A DNA stretch of 64,000 bases from Rheinheimera sp. EpRS3 (GCF_001513785.1 NZ_LNQS01000008.1:796322-860321); one strand, 5' to 3'; counted from the stretch's first letter, positions 40,160 to 48,234 are shown. Numbers and translations: made by a program. Notes: generated from the sequence alone by a model not told the origin.

Positions 40160-41824
40160 ATGTTTCGCTTTGCCAGCTTAGCTTGTGCTTTATTCGCTAC
40201 CGGTCTTTTTACCAGCAATCTCAGCGCCGCCCCTATTGTACTGTCAGATATTAAAGGTTACGGCTTCGACTCTGCGCGCCAGTTGCAGCAGTTCAGCGTA
40301 CTGGTGTTTGACGATACAACCGGCAAAGTGCTGGCTCGTGGCGACAGCGCTGTTGCTGCGCAATATCCGCAGGCAAAAAAGCTGGCTGGCAACGGTAAAA
40401 CCGTATTGCCGGGTTTAATTGATGGCCACGGCCATGTACTGGGGTTGGGACAATATTTAGCCGTAGCAGAGCTGCGTGGCAGCGAAACAGAACAAGACGC
40501 CGTAACGCGGGTAGCGCAGTTTGCTGCTGCCAATGCGGATGCGCCCTGGATTATTGGCCGTGGCTGGAACCAGGTACTGTGGCCTACTAAGCAGTTTCCT
40601 ACCACAGCGTTACTGGATGAAGCCGTTAACAACAAACCAGTGTATTTAACCCGGGTTGACGCCCATGCCGGTTGGGCCAACAGCAAAGCGCTGGCGCTGG
40701 CGGGTATCAATAAAGACACCATAGACCCACCCGGCGGTGAAATTATCCGTGACAGTAAAGGCAACCCCACCGGTGTATTAATAGACAACGCCATGGCGCT
40801 GGTAGAGCAACATATACCCGAACCAGATGACAACGACACCCTGCGGGCGTTAAACGTGGCGTTTTCCCATTTACTGGCACTGGGCATAACCAGCGTGCAT
40901 GATGCAGGTGTGGATACCGCCACCGTAAAGCTGTACCAGAAACTGGCGGCAGAGCAAAAACTGCCGCTGCGTATCTACCCGATGCTATCAGCACGCGACT
41001 CACAGCTGCCGCAGTGGTTGGAAGCCGGCATTATTGATGATAAAACCGACTTTCTTGATATCCGCTCAGTAAAAATTTATGGCGATGGCGCCCTGGGTAG
41101 CCGTGGTGCCGCACTTATCGAGCCCTACAGTGATCAGCCATCGCAAAAAGGCTTACTGGTTACCCAGCCGGACCAGTTAACGCAAATTATGCAAATGACG
41201 ATAGATGCTGGTTTTCAAACCAACGTGCACGCCATAGGCGACTTGGCTAATCGCTTAGTGCTGGACCGCTTCGAGCAATTAGTGCCGGAGGATAAACGTG
41301 AGCCAAGCCGCCACCGGGTAGAACATGCGCAAATTGTGTCACCGAAAGATATTCCGCGCTTTGCCAAACTGCATGTGTTGCCGGCGATGCAGGCGGTGCA
41401 TGCCACCTCAGATAAAAATATGGCTGGTGATCGCTTAGGCGTGGCACGCTTACGTGGTGCCTATGCCTGGCGCAGCATTGCCGATCAGGGCAGCATTATT
41501 GTTGGCGGCTCCGATTTTCCGGTTGAACTGGCCAACGCCTTTCATGGTATTCATGCCTCGGTTACCCGGCAAAGCCAGGATAACCAACCGGTTGGTGGTT
41601 GGTTGCCAGAGCAAAAACTCAGCTTAACTGAAGCCTTGCGCTCTTTTACCGTTGACGCCGCTTACGGCGCTTTCCAGGAAACCAGCATGGGCACGCTGGC
41701 ACCAGGCAGCTGGGCCGACTTTATCCTGGTAGATCGCGATATCTACAATATTCCGGCCAAGCAGTTATGGCGGGTAGAGGTAGAGCAAACCTACGTTAAC
41801 GGTAAACAGGTATTTGCTAAATGA
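40160..41824 (+). CDS. Secreted amidohydrolase (YtcJ-like)
   Basis: A 554-residue metal-dependent hydrolase of the amidohydrolase-3 group with a signal peptide (about 1-23, ending LSA). The metal-binding DGHGHVLG lies near residue 90. Further family landmarks are SVKIYGDGALGSRGAAL (metal-ligand Lys region), NVHAIGD, RVEHAQIV and GGSDFPVE. The substrate cannot be read from sequence; relatives include N-substituted formamide deformylases and imidazolonepropionase-like enzymes. It overlaps the next gene by ATGA. Confidence 0.85.
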   Translation: MFRFASLACALFATGLFTSNLSAAPIVLSDIKGYGFDSARQLQQFSVLVFDDTTGKVLARGDSAVAAQYPQAKKLAGNGKTVLPGLIDGHGHVLGLGQYLAVAELRGSETEQDAVTRVAQFAAANADAPWIIGRGWNQVLWPTKQFPTTALLDEAVNNKPVYLTRVDAHAGWANSKALALAGINKDTIDPPGGEIIRDSKGNPTGVLIDNAMALVEQHIPEPDDNDTLRALNVAFSHLLALGITSVHDAGVDTATVKLYQKLAAEQKLPLRIYPMLSARDSQLPQWLEAGIIDDKTDFLDIRSVKIYGDGALGSRGAALIEPYSDQPSQKGLLVTQPDQLTQIMQMTIDAGFQTNVHAIGDLANRLVLDRFEQLVPEDKREPSRHRVEHAQIVSPKDIPRFAKLHVLPAMQAVHATSDKNMAGDRLGVARLRGAYAWRSIADQGSIIVGGSDFPVELANAFHGIHASVTRQSQDNQPVGGWLPEQKLSLTEALRSFTVDAAYGAFQETSMGTLAPGSWADFILVDRDIYNIPAKQLWRVEVEQTYVNGKQVFAK

Positions 41825-42567
41825 TCAGCCAGAAATGGAGCAAATTAATCCGCTCCTTGCAGCAAAAAAAATACCGCAAAACCGAACAACTGTTTTTTGT
41901 TGAAGGCGAAAAAGCCGTGTTAGAACTGCTGGCCTCCGGCTGGCAGGTAGAGGCTGTTTTTGCTACTGATAACTTTTTACAACGCTATCCGCAGCAAGTT
42001 ACAGCTGCCGCGCTGGTGCAACAATGCAGCGCCGATGAGCTGGTAAAGGTAGGCACCTTTAGCAGCAACGACGCCGCTCTGGCGGTGGTCAAAATGCCCG
42101 CGCACAGCGAATTTGTGTCGCATAGTCACGGCTTTGTGCTGGTGCTGGATCAGATCAATGACCCGGGTAACCTCGGTACCATTATCCGCATAGCCGACTG
42201 GTACGGTATTAAACATATTGTCTGCTCGCCGGATACTGCAGACTGCTACAACCCCAAGGTTATTGCCGCCGCTAAAGGCTCATTTTTGCGCGTGCAGTTG
42301 CACTATCAAAGCCTGCAACCGCTGCTGGCACAAAGCTCTGCGCCGGTGTACGGTGCTTATCTGGGTGGGGAGCCGGTACACAGCTTAAAACTTAGCCAAC
42401 AAGGTGGTTTTATTGTGCTGGGCAATGAAGCTAATGGTATCAGCGCAGAATTAGAGAGCGTGATCAGCCGTAAAATTACCATCCCGGCCTTTGGTGAAGC
42501 GGAATCACTGAATGTTGGTATAGCCGCCGCGGTGATTTGCGATAATCTGCTGCGGCTTAGCCGATAG
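41821..42567 (+). CDS. SpoU/TrmH-family RNA 2'-O-methyltransferase
   Basis: A 248-residue SPOUT methyltransferase. The N-terminal substrate-binding domain (EQLFFVEGEKAVLELL) is followed by the knotted SAM domain with motif 1 DQINDPGNLGTIIRIADW, motif 2 FIVLGNEANGIS and motif 3 ESLNVGIAAAVICDNLLR. It probably methylates a ribose in rRNA or tRNA; the exact nucleotide cannot be told. It starts inside the end of the amidohydrolase gene (4-base overlap). Confidence 0.9.
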   Translation: MISQKWSKLIRSLQQKKYRKTEQLFFVEGEKAVLELLASGWQVEAVFATDNFLQRYPQQVTAAALVQQCSADELVKVGTFSSNDAALAVVKMPAHSEFVSHSHGFVLVLDQINDPGNLGTIIRIADWYGIKHIVCSPDTADCYNPKVIAAAKGSFLRVQLHYQSLQPLLAQSSAPVYGAYLGGEPVHSLKLSQQGGFIVLGNEANGISAELESVISRKITIPAFGEAESLNVGIAAAVICDNLLRLSR

Positions 42568-42598
42568 TAGTAGCGGTGTAAACATTAGTGGTAGTTAA

Positions 42599-42677
42599 AG
42601 CAAACGCAAAGCACACGGGCGGAAAACGCGTTAGCGTTTGACGTCCCAGCGCAGCAGGCCGCGAGTGCTAGTTATGC
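42599..42677 (-). repeat. attC-like recombination site A (cassette 5 end)
   Basis: On the minus strand it runs from the core GCATAAC (42677-42671) to GTTTGCT (42605-42599), 79 bases, with an imperfect inverted repeat between. It overlaps the stop of the 42668-43060 gene, as attC sites often do. It shares a long block with site D. The conserved AAC and GTT ends are seen directly; no integrase-binding test exists. Confidence 0.75.
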
Positions 42678-43060
42678 ATTTGCAACGCCTGAATTTTTTG
42701 TTGCTTGCCTAAAGCAACACCTAAAAAAAGCGCAATAAACATAGTTATAAAATCAATTTGCCAGCTGCCCAAAAGAGCCTCGCCAGCCAGCAAAAACAGA
42801 ATACATGATGCAATTAAAGAACTGAGCAAAACAACTATAAGTGCATGTATAAAAGCAAACTTTTCCTGATTCTTCACCAGAAAATAAATGACCGTTGCTT
42901 CAACAAGCATAGAAAGGAAAATAAAGCGCCAGTAAACCCAGCTAGGAATAACTTCACCACCTGAATCATAGCGTCCCATTACATACCCCAATGGCACTCC
43001 CGAAGCAGCAGAAAAGATAAAGTAAATCAGTGTGTATTTTGCAATTCGTGCCCAGTTCAC
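42668..43060 (-). CDS. Cassette 5: four-helix membrane protein of unknown function
   Basis: A 130-residue protein with about four membrane helices (roughly 8-27, 38-60, 68-90, 100-120) and short polar loops. It begins with GTG at 43060 behind AAGGAAG. I do not recognise the family. It fills a mobile-gene cassette between attC-like sites B and A, so it probably arrived by integron recombination. Membrane proteins of unknown function are common in such cassettes. Confidence 0.7.
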   Translation of the reverse strand: MNWARIAKYTLIYFIFSAASGVPLGYVMGRYDSGGEVIPSWVYWRFIFLSMLVEATVIYFLVKNQEKFAFIHALIVVLLSSLIASCILFLLAGEALLGSWQIDFITMFIALFLGVALGKQQKIQALQMHN

Positions 43061-43069
43061 TTAACTTCC

Positions 43070-43147
43070 TTTTAACGCTCGCCACACACGAGAGCAACTT
43101 GTTGCGAATCGAGCGCCGCAGGCGCGTTGTGCTGGTGTTTGTTATGC
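43070..43147 (-). repeat. attC-like recombination site B (cassette 4 end)
   Basis: From core GCATAAC (43147-43141), which contains the TAA stop of the upstream gene, to GTTAAAA (43076-43070), 78 bases, with internal dyad symmetry. The opening GCATAACAAACACC resembles the Vibrio VCR type. Confidence 0.75.
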
Positions 43148-43843
43148 ATTTTCATCGTGTCCAAGCATCGGATTTTTAGAGTCGCTTGGCAACTCTTCTG
43201 CTCTTGCTTGGGTTTTCCATGTTATCTGTGCAATTTCTTTAACTCGATCTACTATTGGCTTAGCGTCCCTACCTAGCTTGCCAAGAACTATGCCGGCATC
43301 TCCCACCAACCCCCAGAAGCGATCGAGGTCTGATACTCTTTTATGTAATTCCAATTGTAACTTTTCTAACCTTTTTAAAAGTCGAAGCTTGTGACCTTCT
43401 TCTAGCGATTGGTTTTCAATAATATGAGTTCTTATTTCATTAACTAGAACTTGAACGCGATCTAGGTCGCCTTGTGAAAATTCGTAAGCAAATGCTCCCT
43501 TGAGAGCTGATCGATATCTGTTCTTGTAAGAATTTATTTTTAATTGGGTAGCTAGCCCTCTAAGAGTAATCGTTACGGCTTCAATATATTCCATTAATTT
43601 TCTGCAATTTATGCCTATATCGGTAGTTGCATCTGGCATACTGGCCTCAACAGCTATCTCATTGATGCTCAAAACTAACTGAATAAATGTAGACGCATCC
43701 CATAAAATCTCGTGTTCAGCTTCTGTCCATGCATGATTGTTCTCAAATTCTTTTTGCTTTTGTAAAGCAATGTCTCCGGCTTTAATTAAACCCTCGATCG
43801 GGTTTTCTTCTACCCATTCAATAAAGTCTTGATCAAATAACAT
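43142..43843 (-). CDS. Cassette 4: helical soluble protein of unknown function
   Basis: A 233-residue, largely alpha-helical, charged protein, long for a cassette gene. The C-terminal part has a striking Gly/Trp-containing stretch, LDRFWGLVGDAGIVLGKLG, followed by DAKPIVDRVKEIAQITWKTQ. It could be an amphipathic or membrane-interacting segment. I do not know the family and assign no function. It ends in the attC-like site B and its base composition is AT-richer than the flanking core genes. Confidence 0.75.
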   Translation of the reverse strand: MLFDQDFIEWVEENPIEGLIKAGDIALQKQKEFENNHAWTEAEHEILWDASTFIQLVLSINEIAVEASMPDATTDIGINCRKLMEYIEAVTITLRGLATQLKINSYKNRYRSALKGAFAYEFSQGDLDRVQVLVNEIRTHIIENQSLEEGHKLRLLKRLEKLQLELHKRVSDLDRFWGLVGDAGIVLGKLGRDAKPIVDRVKEIAQITWKTQARAEELPSDSKNPMLGHDENA

Positions 43844-43864
43844 TTCTACTCCCTAAATGAAGTG

Positions 43865-43949
43865 AACCAACGACCAAAGCAGCGGCGAGCGTTAGCGAGT
43901 CCAACCCATGCGGTTTTTGCGTGAGCGATGCTGCCTTTGCTTGTTAGCA
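43865..43949 (-). repeat. attC-like recombination site C (cassette 3 end)
   Basis: From core TGCTAAC (43949-43943) to GTTGGTT (43871-43865), 85 bases. Inner boxes GCAAAGGCAGC and GCTGCTTTGG pair, giving the folded attC shape. Its TGCTAAC matches exactly the complement of the cassette 3 start core GTTAGCA. Confidence 0.8.
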
Positions 43950-43954
43950 CTTTA

Positions 43955-44266
43955 CTAGTCATAAATTTTGCGCCAGTTCTCTATAAAATCTGTTTTACTT
44001 CCAAATTCTGTAATCCAAGGCCAGTCAGGAGATGTTTCCTTGCTCCATGTGAGGTGTACTACATAGAGTGGTCTTGGAGCACCCTCAATCTTAAATAGGA
44101 AATCATCCCGACCATCTTTTCTAGCCAATGCTTTACTATTTAATCCGTGTAATTTGTGAGTCTCACAGGTTTCACGGCCTAGCTCTAAACTCATTTTCAT
44201 AGACTGGTTGCTATCTAGTAGACACCAGCCTTCGGGAAGTTCTTGTTCGGTAAAATCTATATTCAT
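43955..44266 (-). CDS. Cassette 3: small protein of unknown function
   Basis: A 103-residue soluble protein rich in Trp and acidic residues (LYVVHLTWSKE, SPDWPWITEFGS), with no signal peptide. The ATG is only 7 bases inside the cassette boundary and has no clear ribosome site. I do not recognise the family. It lies between sites D and C. Confidence 0.7.
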   Translation of the reverse strand: MNIDFTEQELPEGWCLLDSNQSMKMSLELGRETCETHKLHGLNSKALARKDGRDDFLFKIEGAPRPLYVVHLTWSKETSPDWPWITEFGSKTDFIENWRKIYD

Positions 44267-44273
44267 ACGAGAG

Positions 44274-44363
44274 TGCTAACGCAAAGCACACGGGCGACAA
44301 AAACGCGTCAGCGGGTTTGGCGTCCCAGCGACCGCAGGGAGCGAGTGATGCGCCTTGTTATAA
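44274..44363 (-). repeat. attC-like recombination site D (cassette 2 end)
   Basis: From core TTATAAC (44363-44357) to GTTAGCA (44280-44274), 90 bases with strong internal dyad symmetry. The TAG stop of the upstream gene abuts it. It is the clearest attC in the array. Confidence 0.85.
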
Positions 44364-44678
44364 CTATATGCCCAGTTCATTACACAATTCATGGTGCTTT
44401 TCCGTGATGGCATCAATGAGCTGCTGAGAGTCAGACAGAATTAACATTTCTGGTGACTGATTATCTACTTTTATGGCAAAAGCTAATTCACATCTGGCAG
44501 ACTGAAATGAGAAGGACATTTGAATCACATCATGGCTATTGTCTTTCACACTATAAGCAAACCGCTCAATATGTGTTACTTCCTCTTCGCTGATGCCTCC
44601 ATCAATCAAATCGCCAATTTTTCTCCAAAATGGGGCAATATTTCTCAAATCACAATTTGCTGAAAATTCATAATCCAT
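44364..44678 (-). CDS. Cassette 2: small acidic protein of unknown function
   Basis: A 104-residue soluble protein when started at the ATG at 44678 (MDYEFSANCDL). An in-frame ATG at 44744 would make it 22 residues longer, but that stretch is translated from attC-like site E and is unlikely to be native. No family recognised. The last codon touches site D, as expected for a compact cassette. Confidence 0.68.
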   Translation of the reverse strand: MDYEFSANCDLRNIAPFWRKIGDLIDGGISEEEVTHIERFAYSVKDNSHDVIQMSFSFQSARCELAFAIKVDNQSPEMLILSDSQQLIDAITEKHHELCNELGI

Positions 44679-44695
44679 TGAAGGAACACCGATAG

Positions 44696-44779
44696 TTATA
44701 ACGCCGCCAACATGCGCAGCTTTGTAGTGGAGGCGAAGCCGCAACGAAAAAGCTGTCGCTGTGCTTGGCCTTGTTAACT
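44696..44779 (-). repeat. attC-like recombination site E (cassette 1 end)
   Basis: From core AGTTAAC (44779-44773) to GTTATAA (44702-44696), 84 bases. Inner boxes GGCCAA and TTGGCG and paired CAGCTTT/AAAGCTG give the folded form. AGTTAAC is the exact complement of the core GTTAACT that begins cassette 1 at 45115. Confidence 0.85.
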
Positions 44780-44780
44780 C

Positions 44781-45095
44781 TTAGACGATGCGTGGCACGC
44801 CCGGCTTGCGATCATTCGCAGCCTCATTTCGGGAAATTAACCCAAGCAGCATCATGAATTCTCCCGCGAGCTTTTTTTCATTTGCACTCTCTAACGCATT
44901 TGAAGCGTCGAGCATTACACGAATAATTTGCTTAGAAACAACGTACTCAGCCTTAAGCACCTCGGACTTATTCGCTAGGTAAGCGTAAAGCCTTTGAAAC
45001 GCAGCAAAATCTAGAGATTGCTGCATAAACCACTTGTCAGTCGCTGCCTCTTTGAGGCTTTCGAGTTCAAGGTCGAAATTAGCTGAATTGCTCAT
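44781..45095 (-). CDS. Cassette 1: small helical protein of unknown function
   Basis: A 104-residue, predicted helical soluble protein (FDLELESLKEAATDKWFMQQ at its N-terminal part) with no recognised domain. AGGAACACC precedes the ATG. It is the cassette nearest to where attI would lie if an integron platform had been here. The gene ends two bases before the site E core. Confidence 0.7.
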   Translation of the reverse strand: MSNSANFDLELESLKEAATDKWFMQQSLDFAAFQRLYAYLANKSEVLKAEYVVSKQIIRVMLDASNALESANEKKLAGEFMMLLGLISRNEAANDRKPGVPRIV

Positions 45096-45108
45096 GGTGT
45101 TCCTAGAG

Positions 45109-45115
45109 AGTTAAC
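45109..45115 (-). repeat. Outer cassette junction core (GTTAACT)
   Basis: On the minus strand GTTAACT marks the 5' edge of cassette 1 and pairs exactly with the AGTTAAC core at the far end of the same cassette. The expected attI or a previous attC should lie beyond it; I could not recognise either. Confidence 0.6.
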
Positions 45116-45539
45116 AATATTATTAGAAGGCAAAATCCCTGCTTTCATCGCGGGACTCTCCCTTCTATCTTGTTTTTACATCCTGCTAAACTAGCTAACA
45201 TTTTCCGTTAAATCAACAACATCTTGCGCCGGGTTTAATAAGCATCTGTGTGAAAGCGGGGTTTAAGCTTGCGATTAACTTTTTAACAAAAATAGCGCTG
45301 TTTTACAGTAGTTTATACAGTGCTTAGGCGAGATATTACGGCAACACAATGACAGAAATTTCAGAAAACATAGCGGCTGTCACCGCCATGAGGTGTTGAA
45401 GCTTACCGTGCTTTAAAGCGAGTAGCGGCGATCTATGCCTGAACTACAGCTTCACGCCATAAGCTTGCTGTAAGCTGCTCGTGGCGGGCAGTAGCAAACA
45501 ATATCTTCGCTATCAGTTATAAGGTAGCCTGCGATTTGC
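45116..45539. other. Non-coding stretch beside the cassette array; no integrase
   Basis: About 420 AT-rich bases. There is no open frame resembling an integron integrase and no attI that I can define. It holds a short palindrome, GGGACTCTCCC at 45152-45162, and otherwise nothing I can support. Confidence 0.5.
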
Positions 45540-46319
45540 TTAGACTCCTTTTTCGATAACTGTCAGCGTTCTTTCGATAAAACGTTCAAAAGCAGGCTGC
45601 GGAATAAAATCAATTTTATTTTCCGGATTAAACTTGCTCAAAATGCGCTGTATTTCAGCGTTGTCTTTAATTTCACTGACTGTCAGGCCTTGTTTGCTCA
45701 AGGCTTTTACTGTCGCGACCCATTCCAGCGTGTTTTGCCGGAACAGCTTAAGCTGCTGCTTGTCGCCAGGTTTACCGTGGCCCGGTACGATAAGGCTGTT
45801 TTCATTGCCTAAATTTAAGATGGCATCAACAGCTGCGACAAAACCGGCTACGCCTCCCGCATAAAACGTCGGGTGCCAGTTGGTAGTATAAATATCGCCG
45901 ACAAAAATAGTATTACTTGGCTTATGCACAAAGATAGCATCGTTGGCAGTATGGGATTTCACCGTCAGCATGTCTATTTCTGCCACTGTATCCGCCGATT
46001 GCATTAGCTCACTACCACCGGCAATAAAATAGGCATTGCCGCCGCTATGATCACTATGGTCATGCGTGTTCAGAATATAAGTTACTTGGTCAGAAAAGAT
46101 ACTTTTCACCCGCGCACTTAACGCATCTAACTGGCTTTCGCCAGGCATCGGGTCAATCAGCACTACTCCTTTTGCGGTGTTAAACAAACCAATATTGGTC
46201 GAATACGCCGGCGTTAATATATAGGCATCAGCTGAGCGTTTAGTTACGCTAATGTCTGCCGTATTGGCAAAACTGAGCAAAGGATAGATTAACACTATAA
46301 AAAATAAGATGGTTTTCAT
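45540..46319 (-). CDS. Exported metallo-beta-lactamase-fold hydrolase
   Basis: A 259-residue protein with a signal peptide (about 1-19, SFA) and the zinc motif HDHSDH in NTHDHSDHSGGNAYF. Further ligands are the His in VKSHTAND, the Asp in FVGDIY and the His in VPGHGKPG. It belongs to the large MBL superfamily and is close to periplasmic QuinoproteinB/B1-like hydrolases. Whether it attacks beta-lactams is unknown. It starts 33 bases after the serine hydrolase gene on the same strand and is probably co-transcribed. Confidence 0.85.
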   Translation of the reverse strand: MKTILFFIVLIYPLLSFANTADISVTKRSADAYILTPAYSTNIGLFNTAKGVVLIDPMPGESQLDALSARVKSIFSDQVTYILNTHDHSDHSGGNAYFIAGGSELMQSADTVAEIDMLTVKSHTANDAIFVHKPSNTIFVGDIYTTNWHPTFYAGGVAGFVAAVDAILNLGNENSLIVPGHGKPGDKQQLKLFRQNTLEWVATVKALSKQGLTVSEIKDNAEIQRILSKFNPENKIDFIPQPAFERFIERTLTVIEKGV

Positions 46320-46352
46320 TCAGATCCCTTTATCCGTTGCGCCGTCAACAAC

Positions 46353-47747
46353 TCACTTTGACTTTGCATCTGCTTTATAGTTATTGGCATTAAATTGACT
46401 GTTAAAGCCGGGTTTAAGCGCTGTTGCTTTGCGAAAAATGCTACGTGCTTCGTTTTCTCGGCCGGCACTAAAATAGCCAAAAGCCAGGCCATCGTAAACT
46501 TCAGGGCTTGTAGGGTAACGCTCCGTCAAATAGGCAAACAAAGGTATAGCACCTTGTGCGTCACCGGCAGCAACCAGTTCGCGAGCCAAATCAGTTATCA
46601 CCTTGCCGGCAAAGGTTTGGTAACCGGCGTCTTTGTACACCGAATCGAACTGTGCTTTAAATGCCTTTTCACCAAGTCGCTGATACAGCTGCCAGGTAAA
46701 GACTGTTGCCGGCAGTTTTATTTCAGGGTATTTACCGGTGTGAAACAAAGTGTGCACTCTGGCCGATATTTCTTCAGCAACCAGACGATCGGTATTTGCC
46801 AATACCAATACCCAAACATCATTAGCCAAGTCCAGCTCTACGGCTGTACTGACACCTTTGCCGCCGCCAAAGGCAACCCAGTGTTGCTGATCTTGTTGCA
46901 ATGCCCGAAAATACTGTAATCCTGTTGCCGACAATAAGTGCTTTGCTTTAAACAGCTGATGATAGAAACCATAAAGCTCGAACACATTCATCTGCCCGCC
47001 GCCATCAGCAGATCTGCTTTCCTGTTCATTCGCCGCCACCGCGACGCGTTTAGCATCAATATTAAAATGATAAGGCGTGGCAAGCGCAGTACCTTGGCCA
47101 AGCTGTTCTGTTGTCAGAGTCATGCGGGCAGACACTAAGATATTTTGCTGCAGTAAATCCCAATATGATTTACCGCTGATTTTTTCCAGAATAGCGCCAA
47201 GCACAATGTAACCGTAATTGGAGTAACGCCGATCGGTGCCCGGTTCAAACAGTAACGGTGTGTTTTTCAGTATTGCTAGCTTCTTTTCAATACTGTCGAA
47301 AGCTGCCGGGTTCAAGCGGTATTCGGCGGTAAAAATATCAGCAAAACCAGAGCGATGTTCCAATAGGTGCTGAACCGTGATGTTCTTTACCAGATCGTTG
47401 GCGAAACCAAGCGAAAATTTATCCAGGCTGTCATCAAGCCGCAAAAGCTTATTGTCGACAGCTTGCAGCACAAGAACGGCTGTCAGATCTTTTTGCACCG
47501 AACCAATATCAAAGCGTGTTTGCATGGTGATAGGTGTCAGGGTTTCATCGTTGGCATAGCCGCCAGCCAGCGCGGTGGCTATCTCGTTTTCCTTTATTAC
47601 CAAAATGGTACCGGAAAACCAGTTTAGCCGCTGATAATCCTGCACAAGATCAGACACAGCAACTTCAGGCGCCGCAGCATTGGGCTCAGCGCGAAGGGGC
47701 AATAGGGTTACGCAAATAACCAGCAAAGAGAAATAGACTTGTTTCAT
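46353..47747 (-). CDS. Exported serine hydrolase (class C beta-lactamase fold) with TPR-like tail
   Basis: A 464-residue protein with a signal peptide (about 1-20), a beta-lactamase/esterase domain and a C-terminal helical repeat region (about 400-455, IPLFAYLTERYPTSPEVYDG) resembling TPR. The nucleophile motif SVQK (SxxK) lies at about 83-86 and the YSN motif in RRYSNYGY at about 168. The third motif is a GGGKG rather than KTG or HTG. Function could be esterase, D-aminopeptidase or PBP-like. It probably forms an operon with the MBL-fold gene. Confidence 0.85.
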   Translation of the reverse strand: MKQVYFSLLVICVTLLPLRAEPNAAAPEVAVSDLVQDYQRLNWFSGTILVIKENEIATALAGGYANDETLTPITMQTRFDIGSVQKDLTAVLVLQAVDNKLLRLDDSLDKFSLGFANDLVKNITVQHLLEHRSGFADIFTAEYRLNPAAFDSIEKKLAILKNTPLLFEPGTDRRYSNYGYIVLGAILEKISGKSYWDLLQQNILVSARMTLTTEQLGQGTALATPYHFNIDAKRVAVAANEQESRSADGGGQMNVFELYGFYHQLFKAKHLLSATGLQYFRALQQDQQHWVAFGGGKGVSTAVELDLANDVWVLVLANTDRLVAEEISARVHTLFHTGKYPEIKLPATVFTWQLYQRLGEKAFKAQFDSVYKDAGYQTFAGKVITDLARELVAAGDAQGAIPLFAYLTERYPTSPEVYDGLAFGYFSAGRENEARSIFRKATALKPGFNSQFNANNYKADAKSK

Positions 47748-47811
47748 TTACATCCTTGTAAATCAGTGTTTTTTGTTAAGCCAAGGCTCTGAACACCGTT
47801 TGAGGTAATAA

Positions 47812-48234
47812 TTATTCTTCATCCCAGTCGGGGTACTGATCTGGCTTAGTGCCCTCTTCAGAAACAACCCGAGGGTAAGTTATTCCAGCTTCAGCTGCAT
47901 GTGGTTTCTTCCGGCTTTTCGTTAACTGAAATAGCCAGCTATCGCCATAGTCAAACATGTAAAACACTTTTTTGCCTGTGGCCGCTGCAAAAAGCTGCGC
48001 TACGGTGGTGTCGACAATGATGCCATCATCGCAATCATACCGGTGCAGCTTTTTTCCGCAGTAGGAATTCGCTATATAGAATTCGTACATGTGATCGTTA
48101 TCAAATTCGACAGCCTGCTGAATAGCATCATGCAGGTCTTCCAGACTGCTTTCGCCCGGAATTTCGATAACGCAGCTCCAGTCTCCGCCAGCATACATAC
48201 CGTGCAATAAAGACAAATTTACCGTTTGAATCAT
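47812..48234 (-). CDS. pRiA4b ORF-3-like protein
   Basis: A 140-residue protein with the plasmid pRiA4b Orf3 domain: DNDHMYEFYI, FYMFDYGDSWLFQL and a conserved Asp/Gly/Trp pattern. The domain is common on plasmids and in accessory islands; its function is not established. It sits in a run of small accessory genes on the minus strand. Confidence 0.75.
   Translation of the reverse strand: MIQTVNLSLLHGMYAGGDWSCVIEIPGESSLEDLHDAIQQAVEFDNDHMYEFYIANSYCGKKLHRYDCDDGIIVDTTVAQLFAAATGKKVFYMFDYGDSWLFQLTKSRKKPHAAEAGITYPRVVSEEGTKPDQYPDWDEE

Noticed and set aside
44364..44744. Longer start for the cassette 2 gene
   Set aside because: The extra 22 codons are the translated right half of attC-like site E, so the internal ATG at 44678 is more plausible.
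42599..44779. attC-like sites as REP/BIME elements or a CRISPR array
   Set aside because: The sites differ from each other in sequence except at the cores, sit precisely at gene ends in one orientation and are spaced by whole genes, which fits cassettes and not short uniform repeats.
45116..45539. Degraded integron integrase beside the cassette array
   Set aside because: I found no stretch with integrase-like motifs in either direction; the region is short and stop-rich.
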